Of a stretch of 64,000 nt of DNA, positions 48,850 to 60,415 are shown one piece after another (the first letter of the stretch is position 1; every line of letters begins with the position of its first letter). Both the position numbers and the translations under genes were made by a program. Under the pieces are notes generated by a model. That model was not told where the DNA came from and ran no database searches. It saw nothing but the letters and a program-made list of their open reading frames with translations. The stretch covers positions 1 through 64,000 of the forward strand of contig VDFB02139289.1 of assembly GCA_007258455.2 (NCBI GenBank), read 5' to 3'. This stretch comes from Sequoia sempervirens. Lineage: Eukaryota > Streptophyta > Pinopsida > Cupressales > Cupressaceae.

Positions 48850-49703
48850 AATTAACAACTCCTGATCATCATCTTTGAACATTGTTGAAGTCTATTCAAA
48901 ATTTGTTCATGATCAATATGTTGTGACAATGAATGAAATGAGACATCAAAAATATAATCGCATTAATCATCCCTTTCATCCTTATTTTTTTCATCTTTAT
49001 GATGTGTACCCAGACAAAAAGTACTTGCAACCATAAATCCCTTTATCATTGAGTATTTCATAGTGTTTTCAATATCCATAGCAATATGATATTCTTGATG
49101 CAATGTTGCAAGCTCCTTATCCCTTATCAAATAACTCATCTTATTGTCAAAAGTTCCAAGATATATAATCAAAAACTCTGCATCACTAGGTCTTAATTAT
49201 TCAAGGATATCTTTTACCGCTTTCATAAATATGAGGTTAAAAGAAGGAACTAACTCATCTTCATCTTGTTGGATTTCCATAAATATTTTTCTTATATGAT
49301 TGGGACTAATTCTTTCACCAAATTGTTCAAAAAATGTTATCATAAAATCATCCCTTGAAGCTATAGAACGTACTGGTAGATATGAGTACTAGTCTTTGGC
49401 GTCCTCTTTTAATGAGTGAGCAAATAACTTCATGACAACATCCTCATGGTTTATCTCAAAATCACCCATCAAATCTATGAATGTATTTAGGTGTTTTGAA
49501 GCTAGCTCAAAAAATTTCCCTATAATTTTTGGTAAATTTTTCCTAATATCATCAAAAATATTTTTAGGAAAACCTTTAATACCACCAAAACTTAATGGCT
49601 TATATCTTTCAATAGAGAACTTCTTTTGAGGGAATGATAGGAGCTGCATACCCGACATACTTTTACTTGATATTCTACCAAGAAATATAGGGGAATGATA
49701 CAT
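48850..49703 (-). pseudogene. Tat-like gypsy Gag (broken)
   Basis: 49703-49389 reads GKFFELASKHLNTFIDLMGD then INHEDVVMKLFAHSLKEDAKD, the conserved capsid core of plant Tat-group gag. The next pieces read FFEQFGERISPNH and, in 49172-48963, IIYLGTFDNKMSYLIRDKEL and IENTMKYS, followed by an acidic/basic tail and SFHSLSQ. Stops interrupt it at several places. It is the only internal coding remnant of the element whose LTRs are at 22808-46193 and 50087-62928. Pol and the polypurine tract are lost. Confidence 0.75.
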
Positions 49704-50066
49704 TTCTCTTGTTTATTTATTCAATCTTCAAATTTTAACTTCATAGTTAATGAGAAACTACCTCATCATGATTATAAAGATGTACATCTCAAATATACTC
49801 ATTCCTTAAAGCTTTCTAAAAGGCAAGTTTCAAAAATAAGCATACTTCTTCCACCCCATTTAGAGACTAAAAATTTCACCTTAGAAGTATGTAAAATAAA
49901 TACCACTTTACCCTTCCCTAGTGCTTTAATAAAATTATTTGGGAACACAATATTTATTCCACATTTCTAAAAATGGCTTTCATACAAATTTATTTCTTCT
50001 TGCAAATCAAAACAAGGGAAAATACTTGGATGTATTTGTAGATGTCATGCTTTGTCAAGTTCTTTG

Positions 50067-50079
50067 CATAGAGTCGCCA
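50067..50079 (-). other. Candidate primer-binding site of the Tat-like element
   Basis: Minus TGGCGACTCTATG. The core TGGCGACTC is typical of the site next to the 5' LTR in plant Tat/Ogre elements. It lies seven bases inside a TG start at 50087. A second, similar sequence (minus TGGTGACTCC) occurs at about 50190, so the exact edge is uncertain. Confidence 0.5.
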
Positions 50080-50086
50080 CCTCCTT

Positions 50087-50586
50087 TGTAGAGGATCAAA
50101 ATTCAACAATATGAAGTTTCTTTCACCAGTTGATTTCACTTTAAGCTTCCTTTTCCTCAAACAATTTCCACTAGCACATATTTTTTTGGAGTCACCACCC
50201 ACTTTTAGTGAGAAATTTATTTTAGAAACTTCATGACTCTATCAAGGAAAAATGATCTACTGTAAAGGTTTTCTCCAATAGCTTTCCAATAGATTCATCA
50301 TTTATATGGGCAATTTTTTATGAACCAAACTTATTCTTACCACATACCTATGAACTTGTTGGGATTGAATTATCAATAAGGGTAAGAATTATCCAACACA
50401 TAAGTAAGGGTTCTTAGGCCTTTACTTCTTTACTTCAGGCTTCAAAAACCCAAGAGGGTAATCCTAAATATTGTGCTTACAGATATTGGTGTGTCTAGCT
50501 ATCAAACACAAAATGAACAAATGATTATCCTTAAATGTTTAATAGACACAATACCCTAAAGATTTGTTTGACCTTCATCATAGTGA
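50087..50586 (-). repeat. Tat-like gypsy LTR, right copy, first part
   Basis: From 50342 onward it matches 22808-23075. The first 255 bases have no partner in the left copy. The LTR is interrupted at 50586 by copia 3 and continues at 60421. The short plus frames here are chance. Confidence 0.65.
50582..50586. other. Target-site duplication agtga, left copy
   Basis: agtga precedes copia 3 and recurs at 60416-60420. The empty paralogue at about 23072-23076 reads cagtgacta without an insertion. Confidence 0.9.
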
Positions 50587-52929
50587 TGTTGAATCTCAGT
50601 TGTGTTTACAATTTGTCCTTGATGACAAAAATCTCTTTCAGTTTGTTCTCATTGATAATCTATCTCAGGATGGTTCTCCTTGCACATCACAAGTTTTGGA
50701 TGTTTCTCTTTCGGGCTTACACATATCGACATGAGTATGGCAGGGTCTCCCTGATCCATTTTGAAATGTCTAAGTTGCCTATTGGCAAGACATTTTTGAT
50801 GTTATGTTGATTGAATTTAACATTTTGGCAGCTTTCGGCATGACATTGTTCATGGACTTGGCGACAGAAGAAAAATATTTATTAGCATGAGTTTGACCGT
50901 CAGGATGAGGTCTTAGCGATTTTATTATGTCTCCCCGACCCGCTTCAGAATAAGCATATCAGCAAAGGAAATCGTCCTCTGGGTAATGTCATAGCGAGTC
51001 TTTTTTGTCTTACCGACTTGTGCTCAAAAGGTTTTATCTATTTTTTCGGGAGGAGTCTCACCGAACAACTCTTTGAGAACTTCGGCCAAACTGAGCGGTA
51101 TCGGGCTGAGGTCTTGGTGATTTCACTTGGTCTCACCGACTAATGTATGTGGAAGTCTATCGGCAGGAGTGTTGTTTTCAGTCTGTAGTCTCTCTGAAGA
51201 CATAGTGTCACACCGACTGCCATTGGACAATTGCTTTTGGCAAGACATTCTGGAAGTCTCAGTGAATAGGTGTGAATTCGGGGTGTTTCGGTATGACTGA
51301 AACAATCTACAAGATGTATCGTCGATGGTTTGAAGTTATAGTGACATGTATTGTACAGTTGGTCTCATCGGCAAGAAAAACCATGTGTCACGGTGACCAA
51401 TGTGTATCATGTGGAATTTTAGTGAAACGTGGGGCAATCTCTATAGCGTGTTCCCAACTATGCATTGTCTTGTCGACTGCTGATGAAAAAATACATTTCG
51501 GTAAGACTCATATGTTTCGATATAATGTCATAGAGAACCCGTCAAGTCTTGGTGACTAATTCTTGAGGGGCTTTTGGTGAGAGATTGGTATGTTATAGCG
51601 ACTCTCATAAGACAGAAGTGTGCATCAGAGAGAGAACCATTATGTTACAACGACATCACACAAGGGGTTTCTATCAAAGGCTCATCAGTGAGATTGATAC
51701 TGTCTTGGAAATCTAGGGTGAGCTCGAGATGTTTCGACAAAACAAAGGGCAGTCTATATAGCATTTCCCCGACTTCGTATTGTCTTAGTGACATGGGGTG
51801 AAAAGTGACACTTGACAAAACATTATGAAGTCTACAAGAGGTCTCACCGATATCGTTTGGTCACAGTGATAGTGAATGAAACTAAAGGAGATCTCAGTGA
51901 AAGACTTGCTGATGTATTGGCGAATGAATAATACTCTAAGGAAGCCTATCGATGAGACATGATGTTTTTGTTATGTGTTCTTCCCAACTCTGATGGCTCA
52001 TGGTGAAAGAAAATAAAGAAAAGGCTACAGTGATAGTGAATGAAACAGAAGGGCATCTCGGTGAGAAAGTCTCTTGTGTCTCAACGAATGGTTAACGAAA
52101 TCTCAAACTCTGTGGCCATTTATGGAAACTTCAAAATATAGTTGCAGGCTGACATCATTGATTGAATTGAATCTCATGGCATGGCACCATATTCAATGAG
52201 TTTCAGCTTGCATAAGCGTTATATTGATTTTTAATCATCATTGACAGACTATTAGTATTCAACTTTATATTCAAAAAATCAGCAAGAGAATCTGAAGATC
52301 TAGTGAAAAACGTTTGAATATTTCTTCACAAACGACATACTTGAAATGTAATTAAATACATGTGTTGAAAACTGTAAGGGTTGTTGATTTTTTAATTCTA
52401 AGAGTATCATTCCTTATGTGTATGGAAATGTATGAATGAACTCTGTAGAAAGATATGTGCTTAACTGAAAACAGAGAAATCCTCTAAGTCACTATTATTG
52501 TTCAAAACAAAATTTGAGGGGTTGGTACTCCTTGAGATGGGTGTCTCAAAATGAGGGGCTAGTGCTCCTTGAGTGGGTGCTCAAAAATTGGCCTATAAGG
52601 CATTGTGAACTTTTGTTTAAAGATTAAGCCTGGAAGGCATTTAGGGAGTGGTTTTTATACCCCAGGAGGGTTTTCCACTCGGTAAAATATGGAGTCTTCT
52701 TGTTCTTCTAAGCTCCCTTTTCTTTACTGTGTTGTTGATTATTTCAGTTCACTATTTGGTTATTACTTTTCTCAATTCTATTTATGAATGATTACATTCA
52801 ACTCATGAATGCATTAATCAGAGTATATTGAGATCGGATTTATGTTATAGTTTTTGAATTTATGAAAATTGGTCAAATCTATTATAACACTGATTCACCC
52901 CCCCTCTCAGTGTCATTTTAACTCCAGCA
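50587..52929 (+). repeat. Copia 3 5' LTR
   Basis: 2343 bases matching 58019-60415. From about 50750 to 52080 it is full of short motifs of the type tctcaccgac, ctccccgac and tcggcaagac in both orientations, with many CG-to-TG/CA differences between the two LTRs. The 52300-52929 part is T-rich and leads to the primer site. No coding frame is supported. Confidence 0.92.
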
Positions 52930-52931
52930 AT

Positions 52932-52943
52932 TGGTATCAGAGC
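52932..52943 (+). other. Copia 3 primer-binding site
   Basis: TGGTATCAGAGC, complementary to the 3' end of initiator Met tRNA. It starts two bases after the LTR end. Confidence 0.92.
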
Positions 52944-53004
52944 CTAGGGTCCTCTGATAGGTTTAATTACCTTGGATTGATCTTGGTCTTGGAGTGTTTT
53001 TTTA

Positions 53005-54750
53005 ATGGCACATTCTCAAGATGGTGCCTCTGTATCCAGAGCTCCATTATTTGATGGAACTGATTATGTGTTCTAGAAAATTAGAATGGAAGCTTTTCTT
53101 GTTTCTTTTGATGTTGATGTTTGGTGCATTGTTTTAGAAGATTACAATGTACCAGCCACTATTCCCACTAATGTTACTGAAAAGAAGAAGTATGAAACAA
53201 ATGCCAGAGCTAAGCATGCCCTCTTGTGTGGGTTAACTAAAGATGTGTTCATTAAAGTCATGCATTGCAAATCTGCTCATGGAATCTGGGAAAAACTTGA
53301 AACTATATATCAAGAGAATGAGAAAGTCAAATTGTCAAAAATCATTACACTCAAACATCAGTTTGAGGAGTTGAAAATGAAGGATGATGAAAAAGTGGCT
53401 GAATATTTCCTAAGAGTAGATGAAGTTGTCAATTCAATGAAAGGTCTAGGTCAAGAGGTTAATGAATTTGATGTGGTCACAAAGGTTGTTAGAACCTTAC
53501 CATCCAAATTTGAATCTAAGGTTTCAGCCCTAGAAGAAAAGAAACACTTTGATAAGCTTACCTTAGACAACCTACAACGAATACGTACTGCCTATGAAAT
53601 GAGAACTAGCAAAAAAAATTCAATAGGAAAAGAAACTACCTTTAACACTGAAAAGAAAGAAAATTTTGAAGTCAGTGAATCTGAGTTGTTTGATTCTAAA
53701 GAATCCCATTTTGTTAGAAGATTTAAAAAGGGATCAGGAAAATATAAGGGAAAACTTCCCTTTAAATGTTTTAACTATGGAAAAATAGGTCACTTTGCTG
53801 CAAAGTGTCCCTATGATGATCAAATCTGTGACAACGAGACAACTTAAAAATAGCCTATGAAGAAGGCATTCAAACCTAAACGAAACTTCAATTTCAAAAA
53901 GAAGAAAAATTTGTTTAGTAAGGATGAATCTGAAATTGAGTCTGAAGATTCATCAGCTAAAGAACATGAAACTCTATTCATGGCTGAAATTACTCAACAA
54001 AATGATTCTAACACCTTTGACACTGAAGAAGGTGTAGTAGATCTTGAAAGTGAGCTGAAATGTGCTTTACAAGAGGTCAGAAAACTCAAAAAACAAGTCC
54101 TAGCTCAAGAACACAAACCAGATCAAGAAATGATCTCTAAAAACTTAGCTTGAAGAAGCAAAAAGAGTTGAAGACTGTCTTCGAGAGACTGTAAGCTGCA
54201 AAGATCAAGAAATTCAAAAACTGGAACAAGAAGCAGTTTGTCTTAGGAAGGAAATTGAAAGATATGAAAGCACTCTAAAACTGAATGAGATGCTCAGCAA
54301 GCAGAAGATGTACAAAGATAAAACTGGTGTTGGTTTTGAAAAGGGTGAATGCTCAATTGACCATGCAAAATAAAACCCCTCTTCTGAAGTCAAAGGTTCT
54401 AGGTTCAAATCACTCAGAATTTGGTAAAGATCATGTTCAGTCTTTGAGAGGTAATAGATCTTCATACAGAGTCAATCCTTTCTTCTATGGTTATTGTTTT
54501 CTCTACAACAAATTTGGCCATAAGGTGAGCACTTGCAGGCTTATGAATCCTAGGTTTGGTCTTAGGAAACATTATGGTTTTGTTAGACAAATCAGATGTT
54601 TTAAATGCAATGCTTTGGGACATTCTGTCAAACAGTGCAGAACTGATCTGCAATCTAAACATCAGAAATTTAAAAAGGTTTGGAAACCTAAGTCTGTCAA
54701 CAACATTGAGCAAACTATGTTGGTTCAAACAAATTTTCATTCCAAGAAAA
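53005..54750 (+). pseudogene. Copia 3 Gag (broken)
   Basis: Start ATG at 53005 (MAHSQDGASVSRAPLFDGTD), with an in-frame TAG at 53074-53076 where a Trp is expected. The capsid region continues at 53086-53847: WEKLETIYQENEKVKLSK, VAEYFLRVDEVVNSMKG and RTLPSKFESKV, then a knuckle CFNYGKIGHFAAKC whose second Cys reads Tyr. Stops (53845-53847 and shortly after) and a frameshift at about 54150 follow. A coiled-coil region (54160-54300) leads into a KDKTGVGFEKGE block, as in Sirevirus gag. Two further knuckles, CFLYNKFGHKVSTC and CFKCNALGHSVKQC, follow at 54285-54815. Confidence 0.88.
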
Positions 54751-54930
54751 AGGACTTATGGGTCCTAGACAGTGGATGTTCTAACCATATGATTGGCGAC
54801 AAGGATAAGTTTTAAAATCTTGAAGATTATGTAGGTGGATATGTTAAGTTTGGTGATAACTTTGGTATTCAAATTAAAGGTAGAGGATCACTTCTTCTGA
54901 ATGAAGACACTCCTATCTATAATGTGTACT
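54751..54930 (+). pseudogene. Copia 3 protease (fragment)
   Basis: WVLDSGCSNHMIGDKDKF shows the copia protease active site with DSG intact at 54768-54776. The reading stops at 54813-54815, then continues in another frame. The next frame opens at 54924 with MYYVEGFKHNLLSVIQICD, the end of the protease and the start of the pre-integrase region. Confidence 0.8.
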
Positions 54931-56070
54931 ATGTGGAAGGTTTCAAGCACAATCTTCTAAGTGTTATTCAAATATGTGATAGTGGTTATCATGTTCTTTT
55001 CACTTTGCAGGGATGTGAGATTAAAAACAAGCTCGGAAAGGCTATTGCAATTGGAAGGAGGACAAAAGGAAATGTGTACAATCTTCTCGACACATCAAGC
55101 AATGACAATAATCAAGGTATGTGTTTAATGAGCCAAATTGAAGAAAGATGGTTATGGCATAAAATATTAGGACACATAAACTTTGAAAATCTGGTTAGAA
55201 TAAGTAAGAATCAGAATGTTAGAGGTTTACCAATACTTAACAAGCCAGAAAATTTTGTGTGCAAAGAATGTCTAAGTGGTAAACAAACTAAAATCAGCTT
55301 CAAAACAAAAGAACATTCTTCCTCAAAACCTTTACAACTTGTGCACACTGATTTATGTGGACCAACCAGAACAAGGTCTATTAATGGTGAAAGGTACTTT
55401 ATGATGTTTGTGGATGATTATACTAGAATGGTTTAGGTCACATTTCTTAAGCACAAATCAAAAGCATTTGAAAGGTTTAAAATTTTTCATAAATTGGTTG
55501 AGAATGAATCTGACTTGAAACTTAAATGCCTACATTCTGACAAAAGAGGTGAGTTCACTTCTCAAGAGTTTATTGATTACTATGAATAGCACGACATTAA
55601 AATATAGTATGCTACAACAAAAACACCTCAACAAAATGGGGTAGTTGAACGTAAAAACAAAACTATAAAAGAAATGGCTAGAACAATGTTAGATGAAGCT
55701 AAGTTGCCTAATATGTATTGGAAAGAAGTTGATCATACAGCTGTATACATTTTGAATAGAGTGCAAATTAGAGTGAAATATAAACACACTCCTTATGAAC
55801 TGTGGTATGGAAGAACTGCTTCTGTCAAATACTTTAAATTTTTTGGAAGTAAGTGTTTTATCAAAAAGGATGATGATAACCTTGGGATTTTTCAATCAAA
55901 GAGTGATAAGGGTATCTTTTTGGGATACTCAACTCATAGCAAAGCTTATAAATGCCTTAACAAAAGGCTTAACAAGATTGTTGAAGTTGTTAATGTAAAA
56001 TTTGATGAGAGATCACATTTGTATGCTGAATCTTTGCAAGATAATGAGGAAGAAGAACTTGAACCAGAAA
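54931..56070 (+). pseudogene. Copia 3 integrase (broken)
   Basis: 54924-55436 carries the pre-integrase HHCC finger (WLWHKILGHINFENLVRI ... CKECLSGKQTK) and the start of the core, LVHTDLCGPTRTRSINGERY (first Asp). A TAG ends this frame at 55434-55436. The second Asp is kept in CLHSDKRGEF at about 55540. The third block TPQQNGVVERKNKTI ends in the catalytic Glu. Stops at about 55588 and 55605 interrupt. The C-terminal part is open in 55674-56354: PYELWYGRTASVKYFKFFGS and DKGIFLGYSTHSKAY. Confidence 0.9.
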
Positions 56071-57250
56071 TAATTTCAGAAGGAATTAAGTCAGCAGGCA
56101 CTAGAAATGAAACAACAAGTCCTGAAAAGGTTGCATCAAAAGCTCTAACTAAATATCACCCCAAAGATCAGATTATTGGGGATAAAGATGCAGGAGTTCA
56201 AACCAAAAGAAAGGCTACAAAATCTGAAGAAAAGGCACAAATAGCTTTCTATCTAGTCACTCAGTTTGAGCCTAAAATTTTTAATGAAGCTCTCACAGAC
56301 TCATGTTGGCTTAATGCTATGCAGGAAGAAATTGATCAAATTGAGAAAAAATAGACTTGGGAGTTAGTCCCAAGACTAGATGACAAGAATGTCATTGGAG
56401 GCAAATGGATATACAGAAACAAACTTGATGAAAATGGTAATGTCATTCGCAACAAAGCAAGATTTGTCTACAAAGGCTATGCTCAACAAGAAGGTATTGA
56501 TTTTGGTGAAACCTTTGCACCCGTTGCTAGATTAGAATCTATCAGAATATTCTTGGCTTATTCTATTTATAAAGATTTTACTATTTATCAAATGGATATC
56601 AAAATTGCTTTTTTAAATGGCTATTTAGATGAAGAGGTCTATGTTGAACAACCTAAAGGATTTATGTGCAAAAATAAGCCTGATCATGTTTACAGATTGA
56701 AAAAGGCCCTCTATGGCTTAAAACAAGCACCTAGAGCTTGGTACTCTAGGCTTGAAAATCATTTGGTTTCAAATGGTTTTGTTAGAGGAGGTGTAGATAG
56801 AAATCTTTATGTTCAAACTGAAGGTTCTGATATTTTGGTTGTTGAAATTTACGTTGATGACACTATCTTTGGTTGCAACAATGTTACATTAAGTAAAAAA
56901 TTCTCTCAGCTAATGGAATCTAAATTTGAAATGTCATTATTAGGAGAATTAAATTTCTTCTTGGGTCTTCAGATCTCTCAACATGAAAATGGAATATTTC
57001 TTTATCAAACCAAGTATGCTAGAGAGATGCTTAAGAAATTTCAGATGGATGAATGCCATCTAGTTAGCACTCCAATGATTACTGGATGCAAACTTACTAA
57101 GGTTGATGATTCCCCTGATACAAATCAAACTGAATATAGATCAATGATTGGTAGTCTATTATATTTAATTGCCTCTAGACCTGAAATTATGCAGACAGTT
57201 TGCATTGTTGCACGGTTTCAAGCATCACCTAAAGAATCCCATGTCACTAC
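56071..57250 (+). pseudogene. Copia 3 reverse transcriptase
   Basis: The linker and RT start (FNEALTDSCWLNAMQEEID) sit at the end of the frame 55674-56354, which ends at a TAG (56352-56354) where Gln is expected. RT continues through [13 protein letters not shown] and [20 protein letters not shown] to the open 368-codon frame 56553-57659: [37 protein letters not shown] and the catalytic [13 protein letters not shown] at about 56845-56880. Thumb: [18 protein letters not shown]. The main domain is almost undamaged. Confidence 0.92.
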
Positions 57251-57806
57251 TGTTAAAAGGATTTTTAAATATATTCAAGGCACTCTTAATTATGGCCTTT
57301 GGTATCCTAGAAGCACTAATTTTTCATTGATTGCATATACTGATGCTAACTGGGCTGTTTGTTTGGATGATAGGAAAAGCACCAGTGGTGCTGCATTCTT
57401 TCTTGGTGATCGTTTAGTGGCTTGGCACAACAAGAAACAAGAATCTGTTTCTCTCTCTACTGCTGAAGCAGAATACATTGCTGCCACTTCATGTTGCACT
57501 CAAGTTCTTTGGATGAGTCAAACTCTATCTGATATGGGTATTGGAATCCCTAAACCTGTTTCTATTCTCTGTGATAACACAAGTGTGATAAGTATCTCCA
57601 AAAATCCTATCTTGCAATCTCGCACTAAACATATTGCTATCAAGTTTCACTTTCTTTGAGAAAAGGTTTTGGCTAATGAAGTTTGCTTACAGTTTGTTGG
57701 CTCTCAAGATCAGGTGGCTAATACTTTTACTAAGCCCTTAGCTAAAGAGTTATTTGCAAGGTTGAGACTTCGATTGGGAGTTATCTCTCAATCTTTACTT
57801 CTCTAA
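57251..57806 (+). pseudogene. Copia 3 RNase H
   Basis: Continues in the same open frame as [22 protein letters not shown] (first Asp), [17 protein letters not shown] (Glu) and [15 protein letters not shown] (Asp). [10 protein letters not shown] follows, with a TGA at 57657-57659 in place of an Arg codon, and then the usual terminus (VANTFTKPLAKELF) to the natural stop at 57804-57806. Only one stop breaks it. Confidence 0.9.
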
Positions 57807-57964
57807 TTTTCCATACATTAGCTTAGGGGGAGCATGATATATGTTTTGATTCACTTACAACTCTCCTACAATCTTGGTTGCTGCACTCTGTTATCTTTTT
57901 TGCAGCTATTTCTCATGGTGTTTTGACTGGCTTCTCAGTTGTGTTCATCTTTTCTTTGCCTTGA

Positions 57965-58018
57965 GGCAAAAAGGGGGAGAGTCTTTGGTGTTTTTCCATC
58001 AAGGACAAAGGGGGAGTT
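57965..58018 (+). other. Repeated polypurine tracts of copia 3
   Basis: Two tracts, aaaaagggggagag at 57969-57982 and aaagggggag at 58007-58016, stand before the LTR start at 58019. A related aggggga lies at about 57824. Repeated tracts before the 3' LTR are a Sirevirus trait. 57807-57964 holds no gene. Confidence 0.75.
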
Positions 58019-60415
58019 TGTTGAATCTCAATTATGTTTACAGTTTGTCCTTGATGACAAAATCTCTTTCAATTTTTTCTCATTGATAATCTATCTCAGG
58101 ATGGTTCTCCTTGCACATCACAGGTTTTGGATGTTTCTCTTTCAGGCTTACACATATTGGCATGAGTATGGTAGGGTCTCCTCGATCCACTTTGAAATGT
58201 TTGAGTTGCCTATCGGCAAGACATTTCTAATGTTATGTCGATTGAATTTAACATTCTGGCAGCTTTCGGTGTGACATTGTTCGTGGTCTTGGTGACAGAA
58301 GAAAAATCTTTATTGGCATGAGTTTGGGTGTTGGGATGAGGTCTTAGCAATTTTATTATGTCTCCCCGACCTGATTCAGAATGAGCATATTGGCAAAGGA
58401 AATCATCCTCTGGGTAATTTCATAGCGAGTCTTTCTTATCTTACCAACTTGTGCTCAAAAGGTTTTATCTATTTTTTCGGGAGGAGTCTCACTGAACAAC
58501 TCTTTGAAAACTTCATCCAAACTAAGCGGTATTGGGCTAAGGTCTTGGTGATTTCACCTGGTCTCACCAACTAATGCATGTGGAAGTCTATTGGTAGGAG
58601 TGTTGTTTTCGGTATGTAATCTCTCCGAAGACATAGTGTCACACCGACCGCCATTGGACAATTGCTTTCGGTAGGATATTCTGGAAGTCTTGGTGAACAA
58701 GTGTAAATTCAAGGTGTTTCGGTATGACTGAAATGATCTACAAGATGTCTCCCTGATGGTTTGAAGTTACAGCAACATGTATTGTACAGTTGGTCTCATT
58801 GGCAAGAAAAACCATGTGTCACGGTGACCAATGTGTATCATGTAGAATTTTGATGAAACATGGGGCAATCTCTATAGCATCTTCTTGACTATGCATTGTC
58901 TTGCCGACCACTAATGAACAAATACATTTCGGTAAGACTCATATGTTTTGATATAATGTCATAGCGAACCCGTCAAGTCTTGGCGACTAATTCTTGAGGG
59001 GCTTTCAGAAAGAGATTGGTATGTTATAGCGACTCTCATAAGACAGAAGTGTGCATCAGAGAGAGAACCATTATGTTACAATGACATCACACAAGGGGTT
59101 TCTATCAAAGGCTCATCGGTGTGAGATTGATACTGTCTTGGCGATCTAGGGTGAGCTCGGGATGTTTTGGAAAAACAAGGGATATTCTATATAGCATCTC
59201 CCCAACTTTGTATTATCTTAGTGACATGGGGTGAAAAGTGACTCTCAGAAAAACATTATGAAGTCTACAAGAGGTCTCACCGATATCGTTTGGCACAACG
59301 ATAGTGAATGAAACTAAATGAGATCTCGGTGAAAGACTTGTTGATGTCTCAGCGAATGAATAATACTCTAAGGAAGCCTATTGATGAGACATGATGTTTT
59401 TCATTATGTGTTCTTCCCGACGCTGATGGCTCATGGAAAAAGAAAATAAAGAAAAGGATATAGTGACAGTGAATGAAACAGAAGGGCGTCTCATTGAGAA
59501 AGTCTCTTGTGTCTCAGTGAATGGTTAACAAAATCTCAAACTCTATGGCCATTTATGGAAACTTCAAAATATAGTTGCAAGCTAACATCATTGATTGAAT
59601 CGAATCTCAGAACCATTACATGGTAGCATATTCATTGAGTTTCCTCTTTGAGAAGTTGCATTTTTGTTTTAATGGATGATTTGTAGCTCTTTGGATAACT
59701 GTTACTATTGATTTTTAATCATCATCGACAGACTGTCAGTATTCAGCTTTATATTCAAAAAATTAGCAAGAGAATCTGAAGATCTGGTGAAAAACATTTT
59801 GAAGATTTCTTCACAATTGACATACTTGAAATGTAATTAAATACCTGTGTTGAAAACTATAAGGGTTGTTGATTTTGTAATTCTGAGAGTATCATTCCTT
59901 GTCTGTATGGAAATGTATGAATGAACTTTGCAGAAAGATATGTGCTTAACTGAAAAATAGAGAAATCCTCTGAGTCACTATTATTGTTCAAAACATAATT
60001 TGAGGGGTTGGTACTCCTTGAGATGGGTGTCTCAAAATGAGGGGCTAGTGCTTCTTGAGTGGGTGCTCAAAAATCAGCCTATAAGGCATTGTGAACTTTT
60101 GTTTAAAGATTAAGCCTAGAAGGCATTTAGGGAGTGGTTTTTATACCCTAGGAGGGTTTTCCACTTGGTAAAATCTGAAGTCTTCTTGTTCTTCTAAGTT
60201 CCCTTTGCTTTACTGTGTTGTTGATTATTTTAGTTCACTGTTTGGTTATTACTTTTCTCAATTCTGTTTATGAATGATTACATTCAACTCATGAATGCAC
60301 TAATCAGAGTATATTGAGATCTGATATGTGCTATAGTTTTTGAATTTATGAAAATTGGTCAAATCTATTATAACACTAATTCACCCCCCCTCTCAGTGTC
60401 ATTTTAACTCCAACA
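58019..60415 (+). repeat. Copia 3 3' LTR
   Basis: 2397 bases, ends TGTTGAATC...CTCCAACA, followed by the target duplication 60416-60420. It matches the 5' LTR closely but has an extra stretch near 59600-59705. No coding frame is supported. Confidence 0.92.

Larger units (their letters stand above)
50587..60415 (+). mobile_element. Copia 3: full-length Sirevirus-like copia element
   Basis: 9829 bases, plus strand: 5' LTR 50587-52929, primer site, gag with coiled coil and zinc knuckles, protease, integrase, RT, RNase H, repeated polypurine tracts and 3' LTR 58019-60415. LTR termini are TGTTG...CAACA. LTRs over 2 kb, a gag coiled coil, an extended gag with extra zinc knuckles and several polypurine tracts are traits of Sireviruses. 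No env-like gene is present between RNase H and the 3' LTR. Frames carry scattered stops, so it is inactive. Confidence 0.92.

Noticed and set aside
57807..58018. Possible env-like gene after copia 3 RNase H
   Set aside because: Only about 210 bases remain before the LTR. The frames at 57874-58086 and 57939-58274 run into the LTR and have no signal or membrane pattern that is preserved.
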